A stretch of DNA of 61,108 nt, from the NCBI GenBank assembly GCA_015061495.1, contig SUWL01000006.1:1-61108 (forward strand), written 5' to 3'. The position numbers were made by a program, and so were the translations under genes. Below the pieces are notes generated by a model that made no database searches, was not told where the DNA came from, and was given only the letters and a program-made list of their open reading frames with translations. Each line of letters begins with the position of its first letter. Position 1 is the first letter of the stretch. This DNA is from Lentisphaerota bacterium. GTDB taxonomy: Bacteria; Verrucomicrobiota; Lentisphaeria; Victivallales; Victivallaceae. This document shows, in pieces, positions 1-11,404 of this stretch.

Positions 1-1
1 C

Positions 2-53
2 GGGGGAAAGGGAAAACTTTTTTTCCCGTGAAAAAAAGTTTTCCTTGTCCCCC
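2..53. repeat. Long inverted repeat (hairpin) overlapping the pseudopilin leader
   Basis: GGAAAACTTTTTTT at 11-24 is perfectly complementary to AAAAAAAGTTTTCC at 31-44 around the loop CCCGTG. The stem extends imperfectly outward to GGGGG (2-6) and CCCCC (49-53). It lies in frame just upstream of the prepilin signal and has no T-run placed like a terminator. Confidence 0.8.
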
Positions 54-788
54 GCACACTCCCATTTCACTTTAATAGAATTGCTGGTAGTCATTGCGAT
101 CATAGCGATATTGGCGGCGATTTTGCTTCCGGCACTCAATTCGGCGCGTGAGCGCGGTTATGCAGCCAACTGCATCAGCAATCAGAAACAGGTTTTCATG
201 CACTTCAACTCCTATGCTGAAGCGTATGACGGTCTGATGCCGATGACTCTTTACAATGAAACTTACCGTCAGCAGATCTACGGCCCCTGGGCGGAAGCGC
301 TGCGGGTTGCCGGGATCGCGGTGAGCAACTCCGCTGAATTGCGCTGTCCGTCCTGGGGTTCACAGGGGCCGACCAAATTCGTGGATGACACCGGTGCGAC
401 GATCACTCCCGCCAAGACGACTTACGGTTTCCATGACTGGGGTTCGCACCCGGGCAACAAAGCCGGGGATACCGTATGGGCAGAGCATTCAAGAGATGAA
501 TACATCGTATTTCACAGGCTGAAATCCCCCTCGACCATGATCATGGTGATGGATTCCATCCGGACATCGGCTACCAGTGACGGCAACGGTCACAATGCCC
601 AGACGTGGACAGCGCGTGCCGGGATGCACTTCCGCCACAATAAGTTGGCGAACTATCTTTTCTCTGACGGTCACAGTCAGGCGATGACTCCGGAAGCATA
701 CGCCGAGATCCGTAAAAAAATCCAGGCGAACAATTCCGTTTGCTATATGGGCAGAGAATTGACCCCCTACGCCATCCCGGAATCCTGA
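3..788 (+). CDS. Type II prepilin-like (H-x9-DG) secreted protein, 5' end possibly outside the window
   Basis: The protein has a class III prepilin signal: HFTLIELLVVIAII, with Glu at +5 after the Phe, then a hydrophobic helix ending AILLPAL, and a globular domain. Near the C-terminus HFRHNKLANYLFSDGH matches the H-x9-DG ending common in Lentisphaerota and Planctomycetota pseudopilin-like proteins. A TTG at 45 could start it (about 247 aa), but the frame stays open through codon 3-5 at the window edge. The upstream codons encode a basic leader (ENFFSREKKFSLSP) spanning a long DNA hairpin, so the true start may lie outside. It would be processed by a PilD-type peptidase and held in the inner membrane or a pseudopilus. 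The secreted GH123-like gene follows after 30 bp, so they are probably cotranscribed. The family is clear; the individual role is unknown. Confidence 0.85.
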   Translation, partial: GERENFFSREKKFSLSPAHSHFTLIELLVVIAIIAILAAILLPALNSARERGYAANCISNQKQVFMHFNSYAEAYDGLMPMTLYNETYRQQIYGPWAEALRVAGIAVSNSAELRCPSWGSQGPTKFVDDTGATITPAKTTYGFHDWGSHPGNKAGDTVWAEHSRDEYIVFHRLKSPSTMIMVMDSIRTSATSDGNGHNAQTWTARAGMHFRHNKLANYLFSDGHSQAMTPEAYAEIRKKIQANNSVCYMGRELTPYAIPES

Positions 789-818
789 TATCCACCAGAC
801 AAAGGAGTTTGAAATATT

Positions 819-3800
819 ATGAAACGTGAAATTTTTTGTGCTTTTTTACTTGGTTGTTCCGTACTTTCAGCGGCAGAACCCCAGTACATCTGGGACTTTG
901 AGAAAAAAGACAGCAAATACACCTGGTCACAGGGCGCAGCCAAAAAAGTCCGGTTGAATATGCTGCCGACCGCCGGAAAGGGCTTCAACAACACCGCCGG
1001 AGGTGTTTTCAGCGGTAAATTCAACTATGTCGCCGGAACCGTGCTGGATTACGACAACTACACCATCGAATTCAAATTCAAACTGGATCAGCCCTTTGTC
1101 CGGGGAAAGAGCCGGGGACTTTTCAACTATGAATTCTGGAGTTGGAGCCGCCGCACATTCCGCATACGCATCGACAAAAACGGCAGGATCGAGTGTCTGG
1201 TACAGAAAACCGCCGATACCGATGCGCCTTTCAAATTCCTGCTGACCGGCGAAGTTCTCAAATGGGAAACCGGCAAATGGTACACGCTGCGCCTTGCTGC
1301 CAGAAAAGGCGGGATCATGAATATCTATCTGGATGGCAAATTGATCGCCGCCAAAGATGGCGCTCCGGGGTTGAAAGATATCAATGACGGCAAAAAACGG
1401 GAATATCCCGGCATCATCCGTCCCGGATGGGATACCGCTACTCCGCAGGTCGGTCACGGTTCTCTGGAAGGTGTCATGGATGATATCAAAATCTGGAACA
1501 CCTTTGAAACCCCATCCGCCGCAGATCAGGCGGATGCCGATGAAAACAGCGGCAAATATATCCTTTTCGCCGGGAGTGACAAAGAGAATCTTTCCGGTAA
1601 ATTTGAAGTCCCCGACAAAGCCGGTTATGCTTACGGTTCATACACCAAAGCAGACAATAAATTCATCAAAGCCGCCGCCCAGGCTTCCATTACTTCAGGC
1701 AAAGATGCTTTGACCGTCCGTTTCTACTGCCCCGTTCCCGAAGGAATGAAAGTGAAAAAAGACGGCAGATCCGTCTGGCACAGCGACTATATCGAACTTT
1801 TCCTGCGGCCCGATCCTGCCAAACCGGAATATTTCCAGTATTGTGCCGGAACCAACGGAAAAACCGCCGCATACCGCTATCCCCGCTCTCTGCAGAATGA
1901 TCCGGATTTCGTCAGCAAAGCCAAATTTGATATCAATACTGCTGATCCCGGCAAATTCATCATCACCATCACCATCCCCAAAGCGGAACTGGGCATGCAG
2001 AATATTCAGGATGGGATGATTTTCACCGGCAACTTCTGCCGCGGCGGTGCTACCGCCGGAGGCTTGACCAGCTGGAGTCCGGCACGGGGCAACTTCCATG
2101 CGCTGGACAACTTCGGTACGATCATCACCGGTTCAGCACAGGCGTACTTTGCCAGAGAAGCCGCCATGCTGCAATCCGATGCGGACAAAATCAGCGGCAG
2201 AGCCGATATCCGTGCCGAATTCGACAAAGCGATGGACTCCTTTGTCACCGCCAATAAAACCCGGGGCAATGATCCGGCGTACTTCAACAGCATGAATTTT
2301 GCGCTGGGAAATCTCAAACAACTTCTGGTGTCCGTGCGCCTGTCCGGCAAACCTTACTTCGTCTGGGAAAATGACGTCTGGGAAAACCGTATGGAACCGA
2401 CCATCCTCTCCAAACCGGTGGAAAAGATCTCCCTGCGCGCTGCCCAAAATTCCAAAGTGCTGTACGGCATGACCTTCAGCAATCTGTCAGACAAACCCTT
2501 CCTCGGTCTGCTCAAGTGTCTGGACAAGTGGCCGCTGCAGAGCGGTGCAAAAATTTTCGGCAATGAGCCGTGGAATGATTTCCTCCGGAACATCACCTTT
2601 TACGAAGGCGCCATGCTCGAAAATTCCGGCGGTCAGCCCTTCTACGATCCCATGCTCCCGCTGCCGGGGAAATGCGTTCTGCGCGTACCGCCGCACACCA
2701 GTATCCCGCTGTGGATGACCATCTCCACCAAAGGACTCAAACCGGGGAAATATGAAGGTACAATCGTTTTCAAATCCTCCTACAAAAGTATGCCGGTGGA
2801 AACCGTCAAACTGGAACTCGAAGTGCTGCCCATTGATCTTGGCACAGTGAAACTGGACAGTTTCCACTACGCATTTTTCACGGAACGAGCCGTGGATACT
2901 CCCCACTTCACCAATATCGGCAATGTTTACAAATATCTCGCCGATCAGGAAGCCAATGTGATGTTTGCAGGACACTTCACCGATGTCTATCCGGAACAGA
3001 ATCCCGACGGCACACTCCACCCCATCGACTTCAGCAGACTGGATAAAAAGGTGGCAACTTACATTCAGTCCGGTATCCCGGCGGACCGGCTGAAATTGAT
3101 GTTCAATCTTCACACATTCATCTTCATCCGCAATGTCGTGGAAAACGGCAGATCCCGGAACATCCTCCCGACACTCAAATTCGGCACACCGGAATTTGAA
3201 AAGGGCTTCACGGAATTCATCCGTCAGGTCTACGCTCATCTGGGGAAAAAATTCGGACTTACCCCCGATCGCATCATCATCTATACCGGTGATGAACCCG
3301 AGGGCGACATCAATGACCCCAAATCCCGTTTGTACCGGGTCAATTATCTGGGAAAACTGGTAAAAAAAGCTGTTCCCGATGCCGCGACCGTCACCAATCC
3401 TTTCCCCAGACACGGCGTTGACGACAAGTACAAAGAAGCGCTCAAGGTACTTGCCGAAACCCATACCCATGTGATCATGGTCACCAAAGGCAAAACTCCG
3501 GAAGTTACTGAACTGCTCAAAAAACACAACTTCGTATTGTGGACTTATGCGGTGCTTTCCAACGGGGTAAGTCCGGAAAAATACCGGCAGCTTTTCTACG
3601 ACAGTTTCCGTGCCGGTTACGGTTCGGCAAATGCTTACTGGGCGATCGACAGCTACTCCGGAGAGGGATTCGATGCCAACGACTTTGCCGGGAACTACAA
3701 CGGCGGTTACACCAGCGGCAGAACCGATTACGGTTCAGCATACGTGGACTGCAACCTCGGCACGGTCATCACCGGACGGCGCGCCGAAGCACACTATCAG

Positions 3801-3998
3801 GGGTTGCTGGACTATAAAGCGATGACCATGTGCCGGGAACTGATCAAAAAAAGCCCCGATCCCGCCGCTTACAATAAGAAACTCGATGCCATCGTGGAAC
3901 GCGGCAGCAAAGGTTCAATCGCCGATCAGGATGCGTGCCGTCAGGAGATCTATGACCTGATAATGGAGCTGCAAAAAAACACCCCCGCACGCCGCTGA
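819..3998 (+). CDS. Secreted LamG / CBM9-like / GH123-type (DUF4091) glycosidase-like protein
   Basis: This 1059-aa exported protein starts with a Sec signal peptide (MKREIFCAFLLGCSVLSA). Residues about 25-225 look like a LamG/concanavalin-type lectin domain. Residues about 245-440 resemble a CBM9-type binding domain (DYIELFLRPD). Residues about 500-680 form a beta-rich domain, and about 690-1040 a DUF4091/GH123-type barrel. YTGDEPEGD puts an Asp-Glu pair at D825-E826, where GH123 beta-N-acetylgalactosaminidases carry their substrate-assisted dyad. A strong ribosome site (AAAGGAG at 801) sets the start. It likely removes sugars from host or plant glycans outside the inner membrane. The substrate cannot be read from sequence, and DUF4091 proteins are mostly uncharacterised. 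Confidence 0.85.
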   Translation: MKREIFCAFLLGCSVLSAAEPQYIWDFEKKDSKYTWSQGAAKKVRLNMLPTAGKGFNNTAGGVFSGKFNYVAGTVLDYDNYTIEFKFKLDQPFVRGKSRGLFNYEFWSWSRRTFRIRIDKNGRIECLVQKTADTDAPFKFLLTGEVLKWETGKWYTLRLAARKGGIMNIYLDGKLIAAKDGAPGLKDINDGKKREYPGIIRPGWDTATPQVGHGSLEGVMDDIKIWNTFETPSAADQADADENSGKYILFAGSDKENLSGKFEVPDKAGYAYGSYTKADNKFIKAAAQASITSGKDALTVRFYCPVPEGMKVKKDGRSVWHSDYIELFLRPDPAKPEYFQYCAGTNGKTAAYRYPRSLQNDPDFVSKAKFDINTADPGKFIITITIPKAELGMQNIQDGMIFTGNFCRGGATAGGLTSWSPARGNFHALDNFGTIITGSAQAYFAREAAMLQSDADKISGRADIRAEFDKAMDSFVTANKTRGNDPAYFNSMNFALGNLKQLLVSVRLSGKPYFVWENDVWENRMEPTILSKPVEKISLRAAQNSKVLYGMTFSNLSDKPFLGLLKCLDKWPLQSGAKIFGNEPWNDFLRNITFYEGAMLENSGGQPFYDPMLPLPGKCVLRVPPHTSIPLWMTISTKGLKPGKYEGTIVFKSSYKSMPVETVKLELEVLPIDLGTVKLDSFHYAFFTERAVDTPHFTNIGNVYKYLADQEANVMFAGHFTDVYPEQNPDGTLHPIDFSRLDKKVATYIQSGIPADRLKLMFNLHTFIFIRNVVENGRSRNILPTLKFGTPEFEKGFTEFIRQVYAHLGKKFGLTPDRIIIYTGDEPEGDINDPKSRLYRVNYLGKLVKKAVPDAATVTNPFPRHGVDDKYKEALKVLAETHTHVIMVTKGKTPEVTELLKKHNFVLWTYAVLSNGVSPEKYRQLFYDSFRAGYGSANAYWAIDSYSGEGFDANDFAGNYNGGYTSGRTDYGSAYVDCNLGTVITGRRAEAHYQGLLDYKAMTMCRELIKKSPDPAAYNKKLDAIVERGSKGSIADQDACRQEIYDLIMELQKNTPARR

Positions 3999-4007
3999 CG
4001 TGCTTTT
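3987..4007 (+). terminator. Weak candidate terminator after the GH123-like gene
   Basis: GCACG (3987-3991) pairs with CGTGC (3999-4003), followed by TTTT. The stop codon sits in the loop. The stem is only 5 bp, so this is tentative. Confidence 0.3.
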
Positions 4008-4057
4008 ACCGGCAAAAATATCCGCTTGCCTTTATTAATTAGACTGCTGTCCCACCT

Positions 4058-4304
4058 CAAATGGTCTGCGGTATACCGTATGCATACAAACGGTTGCAGG
4101 ACAAATGAGAGGTGGCGAGGAGTTATCCCGCCACAAGGGGGTTCCGGGGGAACTTTCCCCCGGGGGCGGCAACCGCGTTCACAATCCAGGATCCCGGCTG
4201 CCGATATAAAAATCGGCAGCGGGTCTGATTGTGAACGCATGATTGAGCCGGAAGCCAGCCACGCCGGGAAACGCGCTAACCACCCGAATAAGTCCCGCCT
4301 TGGC
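4058..4304. repeat. Interspersed repeat A, copy 1
   Basis: This approx. 247-bp block is about 85-90% identical to 4372-4617. It contains two foldable elements. CCGGGGGAA (4144-4152) pairs with TTCCCCCGG (4155-4163). A longer hairpin at 4177-4236 has nested arms GTTCACAATC/GATTGTGAAC and CTGCCGAT/ATCGGCAG around an ATAAAA loop. No credible gene is inside; open frames across it have no recognisable product. It fits a non-autonomous intergenic element or a structured RNA. Confidence 0.8.
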
Positions 4305-4371
4305 TTGCATGCCCCACTGCAAAGAAGCGCCAGTGCGCGTATAAAACGTTTGCAAACTGCGGTGCCAGCAT

Positions 4372-4617
4372 CCAATGGTTTGCATCATACTGTATGCAAA
4401 CAAACGGTTGCAGGACAAATGAGAGGTGGCGAGGATTTATCGAGCCACAAGGGGGCACGGGGGAACTTTCCCCCGGGTGCGGCAACCGCGTTCACAATCC
4501 AGGATCCCGACTGCCGATATAAAAATCGGCAGCGGGTCTGATTGTGAACGCATGATTGAGCCGTAAGCCAGCCCCGCCGGGAAACGCGCTAACCACCAGA
4601 ATAAATCCCGCCTTGGC
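4372..4617. repeat. Interspersed repeat A, copy 2
   Basis: This is the second direct copy of the 4058-4304 block. The long hairpin (4490-4549) is preserved with its arms and loop intact, while differences from copy 1 fall mostly outside the stems. Copy 1 is followed by a degraded repeat-B-like stretch (4311-4332), suggesting that A and B travelled as a composite unit. Confidence 0.8.
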
Positions 4618-4644
4618 GGGCGCTTGGGGGGTGCAGGGGGGGCG

Positions 4645-4739
4645 GCGTGAGCGCCCCCCTGCAAAAGAAACGCCGGGAATGCATGCAAAGGCAGCGTGAG
4701 CGCCCCCCTGCAAAAGAAACGCCGGGAATGCATACAAAG
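4645..4739 (+). repeat. Repeat B, two tandem 46-bp copies
   Basis: Two copies (4645-4690 and 4694-4739, period 49) both begin GCGTGAGCGCCCCCCTGC and continue with AAAAGAAACGCC and a GGGAATGCAT segment. A third, diverged copy is on the other strand at 48748-48788. The pair ends 28 bp beyond the stop codon of the convergent SGNH gene. Confidence 0.85.
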
Positions 4740-4767
4740 GCGTAAGCTGCCGAGAGCCCAAAGACTG

Positions 4768-5400
4768 TCAGCGAATATCGGAAGTAAGTTTGAGCCACTC
4801 GTCGGAAATAAGTTTATGACCGGCGTAAGTGGGATGTACTCCGTCGCCCAACCAATAGTTCGCCGGAGCGTGTTTTACAGCTTCGTCGAAAAGGGATTGG
4901 GTAGCCATAAAGAGGGTGTTATATTCCCGGGCGATTTCTCTGACGGCCTGACGGCGGGCGTTGATCTCGTCGAGCCATGATTCGTCAACGGCGCCGGTAA
5001 CGAGGACGAATGGTTCCATCAGCAGGATCTTGCATTCGGGCAGTTCCTGTTTGGTCCAATCCATAAGCATCCGGAGGAACTGGGCGTAGCGGGGTACTTC
5101 CACACCGTTTTTGCTGCCGATTTCGTGCCAGGTATCATTGACACCGATCAGGATGCTCAAGATATCGGGACGGAGGTTGAGGGCATCAACTTTCCAACGG
5201 GCGTAGAGATCGACCACGCGATTGCCGGAAATACCGCGGTTATAGATCTGCCATGCTTTTTCGGGTTCACCGGCAAGCAGCGCGGCGGCGGTAAGGCAGG
5301 GGTATCCGAATCCGAGGTCTTTATTGGGCGGCAGGCCGGCTTCTTTGCTGCGGCCGGCATCGGTGATGGAATCACCCTGAAAAACGATAACTTTTGACAT
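4768..5400 (-). CDS. SGNH/GDSL hydrolase (lipase/esterase family)
   Basis: This is a 210-aa cytoplasmic-type SGNH hydrolase with no signal peptide. Block I (FQGDSITD) supplies the nucleophile S11. Block II (RGISGNRV) gives G56 and N60, block III (IGVNDTW) gives N88, and block V (GDGVHPT) gives D186 and H189. The order and spacing are those of the acylhydrolase/acetylesterase branch, so deacetylation of sugars is plausible. AAAGGAA before the ATG sets the start. It lies downstream of nifJ on the same strand, but a strong terminator separates them, so it needs its own promoter. I see only a weak candidate (TTGAAC near 5441). Confidence 0.9.
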   Translation of the reverse strand: MSKVIVFQGDSITDAGRSKEAGLPPNKDLGFGYPCLTAAALLAGEPEKAWQIYNRGISGNRVVDLYARWKVDALNLRPDILSILIGVNDTWHEIGSKNGVEVPRYAQFLRMLMDWTKQELPECKILLMEPFVLVTGAVDESWLDEINARRQAVREIAREYNTLFMATQSLFDEAVKHAPANYWLGDGVHPTYAGHKLISDEWLKLTSDIR

Positions 5401-5452
5401 GATAATTTCCTTTATTTACTGTCTCATTGGTTGCGATGTGTTCAAATTCCGG

Positions 5453-5483
5453 AAAAAAGGCGCATCCGGGATCCGGATGCGCC
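5453..5483 (-). terminator. Rho-independent terminator of nifJ
   Basis: A perfect 10-bp stem GGCGCATCCG/CGGATGCGCC (5459-5483) is followed, read on the minus strand, by TTTTTT. It lies about 30 bp beyond the nifJ stop codon. Confidence 0.92.
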
Positions 5484-5514
5484 TTTGAATTCACTCATAC
5501 ATCACGGTATGTGA

Positions 5515-9048
<3,534 letters not shown>

Positions 9049-9110
9049 TGTTGCTCCTTTTTTCTATTTATTCCTTAATATTATAAGGAGGTTAAAGTTG
9101 CGTATCTCTT

Positions 9111-9139
9111 AATATACACCTTTTTTATTATTTTTTCAA
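9111..9139 (-). promoter_or_regulatory. nifJ promoter
   Basis: On the minus strand TTGAAA (9134-9139) is 17 bp from TATATT (9111-9116). The expected start point leaves a leader of about 55 nt. Confidence 0.75.
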
Positions 9140-9171
9140 GCGATAAAGAAACTCCGGGCAGATTCCCGGAG
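9140..9171 (-). terminator. Terminator of the 9184-9861 pseudopilin gene
   Basis: Stem CTCCGGG/CCCGGAG (9152-9171) is followed on the minus strand by TTTCTTT, directly after the stop codon and just upstream of the nifJ promoter. Confidence 0.7.
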
Positions 9172-9183
9172 CGGTCAGTTTGA

Positions 9184-9861
9184 TTACGGAACCAGCAGTT
9201 TGCTGCTGTCAACCTCTTGTGCGCCGGAATTATCGGCTTTGGGAGAGAAGAACTTTTTGGCTTTGAATTCCTTGTCATTGAGCGATGAAACACTGCCGTC
9301 AAAGAAAAAGACATTGACCGTTTTGCCGGTGTGTACAGCGATCAGTTTGCCGGTGCTGAAGTCCAGATTTGCCGTTGCCGGAGCCGGATCGGTATTTTTG
9401 GCGGTGCATCCGCCGATCAGCAGCGAAGCCGGAGGGATGTCCACCGTGTTGTCAAATTTGCGCAGTTTGTTGCTCTTGAAATTGAATTTGCCGTTGGAAG
9501 CACTGTCGGCAGTCACCACGCCGTAGGCTTCGGCAAGGGCAGCATCGTCATCCGTTTTATCCGGAGTTTTCCCGTAGGACAGATCGGTACAGCGCACGGG
9601 GGTGAGCGATTGCAGCAAACCTTTGTCTTTCAGCCACTTGGTATAACGGGTGTCATCGGTGTTCCCGGCGGTGATCCTGCTGTCACTGCTTCCCATGGCA
9701 GAGATGATCATTTTCATGGTCTGCCCCTGATTGCTGGCGCATGAAGCAAGGCGCGCCTTGGCTCGGGAGTTGATCAAAACTGCTCCGCCCAGAGCGGCGA
9801 GGATCAGGATGACGGCGATGACGGCGAGCAATTCGGTGGCGGTGAAATAGTAACGTTTCAT
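9184..9861 (-). CDS. Type II pseudopilin-like protein
   Basis: This 225-aa protein has a short basic leader (MKRYY), then a class III prepilin motif FTATELLAVIAVILILAAL with Glu at +5, giving one N-terminal membrane helix and an exported domain. The C-terminal half contains VFFFDGS, resembling the DG motif of Lentisphaerota prepilin-like proteins, but the full H-x9-DG ending is absent. It has its own candidate promoter and terminator and is divergent from the 10060 pseudopilin. It is probably a minor pseudopilin or an anchored surface protein. The family assignment is firm; function is not deducible. Confidence 0.85.
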   Translation of the reverse strand: MKRYYFTATELLAVIAVILILAALGGAVLINSRAKARLASCASNQGQTMKMIISAMGSSDSRITAGNTDDTRYTKWLKDKGLLQSLTPVRCTDLSYGKTPDKTDDDAALAEAYGVVTADSASNGKFNFKSNKLRKFDNTVDIPPASLLIGGCTAKNTDPAPATANLDFSTGKLIAVHTGKTVNVFFFDGSVSSLNDKEFKAKKFFSPKADNSGAQEVDSSKLLVP

Positions 9862-9914
9862 AAAGCGGAAAACCCCCGGTTATTGATGTGGATATAAAAA
9901 TACGTTTCGCTTGT

Positions 9915-9943
9915 AAAATAACCGCATATCCGGTGTTTATCAA
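9915..9943 (-). promoter_or_regulatory. Promoter for the 9184-9861 gene
   Basis: TTGATA (9938-9943) lies 17 bp from TATTTT (9915-9920) on the minus strand. Confidence 0.55.
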
Positions 9944-9983
9944 GGTTTTTTTTGTTTTTTTTGCAAAATTTTATGATAATCAG

Positions 9984-10012
9984 TTGAAAAAAGCCGGTTG
10001 CGGCGGTATTTT
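9984..10012 (+). promoter_or_regulatory. Promoter for the 10060 pseudopilin operon
   Basis: TTGAAA (9984-9989) lies 17 bp from TATTTT (10007-10012), about 40 nt ahead of a GGAAAGGA ribosome site and the ATG. Confidence 0.55.
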
Positions 10013-10059
10013 CTCTTTTGAATCATCACCGTTGAACAACAGGAAAGGATAGCAAAGTT

Positions 10060-10692
10060 ATGAAAAAACGTCATTATAAATTCACGCTGGTCGAAATGCT
10101 CACCGTTATCGCCATTATCGGTATTCTGGCGGCGATCGTCACTCCGGTGGTGATCATTTCCCGCAACCGCGGTCAGAGATCCCGCGCGGAAAGCGACGTC
10201 ACCAGCATCATGGCGGCACTCAAACAATTGGATGCCGATTACAACAAGGTTTTGAGCAAAGATAACAAGATCGGCGGAGTCGAAGTGGCTTCCGAAAAAA
10301 TATCCAATGAAATCGCCACCGTTGACGGCGAGGCCTACGATGCCCTTATCACGGAACTTACCGCGCCGAAAAACAGCGGATTGGCAGCAGCAAGTGTCAA
10401 CAAGCGCAAAAAAGTCTACCTCGATCCCCGCAAAGATTTCGACCCGACCAAAGATTATAAAGATCAGAAAGAACTGCTCTACCGCGACCCGTGGGGCAAT
10501 CCTTATAAAGTTCTGGTAAAAGTCAAACATGATGACAAACTGCAGATCAACGGCAATAAGACCATCGTCGGCAACTTTGCGGTCTATTCTTTCGGACCGG
10601 ACAAGACCGACGATGACGGCTGCAATGCTGATAAACCGATCTGCGGAAGTGCTGACTGCAAACACGACGATATTTCCAGCTGGGCGCTGTAA
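10060..10692 (+). CDS. GspG-like major pseudopilin
   Basis: This 210-aa protein begins MKKRHYKFTLVEMLTVIAIIGILAAIVTP, a class III prepilin signal with Glu at +5. The C-terminal part has the GspG layout: DPWGNPY near residue 145, then SFGPDK, an acidic DDDGCNADKP stretch and a closing DDISSW. In type II secretion the equivalent acidic loop binds calcium and stabilises the pseudopilus. Four closely spaced cysteines could form disulphides. It is probably cotranscribed with the thioredoxin-like gene 26 bp downstream, which would suit a protein needing disulphide handling. No gspD/E/F genes are nearby. Confidence 0.85.
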   Translation: MKKRHYKFTLVEMLTVIAIIGILAAIVTPVVIISRNRGQRSRAESDVTSIMAALKQLDADYNKVLSKDNKIGGVEVASEKISNEIATVDGEAYDALITELTAPKNSGLAAASVNKRKKVYLDPRKDFDPTKDYKDQKELLYRDPWGNPYKVLVKVKHDDKLQINGNKTIVGNFAVYSFGPDKTDDDGCNADKPICGSADCKHDDISSWAL

Positions 10693-10718
10693 GAAAAAAT
10701 CAACAGGAGAGTGTAAAA

Positions 10719-11291
10719 ATGAAAAAGATGTTGTTGATTTCCGCCGTTGTTTTCGCATTGGGTTGTCAACTTTTTGCGGCGCCTCCGGCGGCGTGGTTCA
10801 AGGGCAAAGTATCTCCGCAGCTGATCACTTCCGGCGGCAAAAAAGTCCCGGCATCGGTACTGCAGGGCAAGATGGTGGCGTTTTACTTTTCGGCGCACTG
10901 GTGTCCGCCCTGCCGGTCATTCACTCCGCAGCTTGCCAAATTCTACCGCAAAGTCAGCAGGAAACACAACCTTGAAATCGTTTTTGTTTCATCCGACCGC
11001 GATGCCAAGGCAATGGCGGAATATATGAAACAGATGCCGTGGCTTGCCATTCCGCACAACTCTCCGCAAGCTGCCGCGCTGCGGAAAGAATTCAAAATCA
11101 ACGGTATCCCGACGCTGGTCGTTGTGGACAGCAAAGGCAGAACAGTTACCACCAACGGCAGAACGGATGTGATGAAACAAGGCACCAAAGCCGTTGACAG
11201 CTGGAAAAAAGGTTCTGGTAAAAAACCCTCCGTCAAAGGCAAAAAGAGTTCTTCAAAAAGCAAGAATATCAAAGTGAAAAAGGGTAAATGA
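10719..11291 (+). CDS. Exported tryparedoxin/nucleoredoxin-like thioredoxin with a Lys-rich tail
   Basis: This 190-aa protein has a signal peptide (MKKMLLISAVVFALGCQLFA) containing a Cys that could also be read as a weak lipobox. A thioredoxin fold follows, with the active site WCPPC (C62 and C65) and the pattern FYFSAHWCPPCRSFTP typical of tryparedoxin-type proteins. IPTLVVVD supplies the cis-proline. The last 30 residues are almost all Lys, Ser and Gly, a basic tail that might bind nucleic acid, peptidoglycan or acidic glycans. It sits 26 bp after the GspG-like gene and ahead of a strong terminator. A periplasmic disulphide reductase or isomerase role is inferred. Confidence 0.88.
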   Translation: MKKMLLISAVVFALGCQLFAAPPAAWFKGKVSPQLITSGGKKVPASVLQGKMVAFYFSAHWCPPCRSFTPQLAKFYRKVSRKHNLEIVFVSSDRDAKAMAEYMKQMPWLAIPHNSPQAAALRKEFKINGIPTLVVVDSKGRTVTTNGRTDVMKQGTKAVDSWKKGSGKKPSVKGKKSSSKSKNIKVKKGK

Positions 11292-11349
11292 AACTGAAAC
11301 GCCGTTCTGCCTGAAGCAAGCGGAAAGGCATTCAAATTCAGATGAGTAC

Positions 11350-11382
11350 AAAAAACGCCCTGAATGCATCAGGGCGTTTTTT
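11350..11382. terminator. Bidirectional terminator between convergent genes
   Basis: A 14-bp stem AAAAAACGCCCTGA/TCAGGGCGTTTTTT with loop ATGCA works on both strands, serving the thioredoxin gene and the 3750-aa giant gene. Confidence 0.93.
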
Positions 11383-11404
11383 CTGCTTTGCGCTGCGGGC
11401 AATC

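Noticed and set aside
4026-4541. Open frame of about 170 codons through repeat A
   Set aside because: It crosses both repeat copies and their hairpins and lacks a start signal; similar frames on the other strand are equally meaningless.
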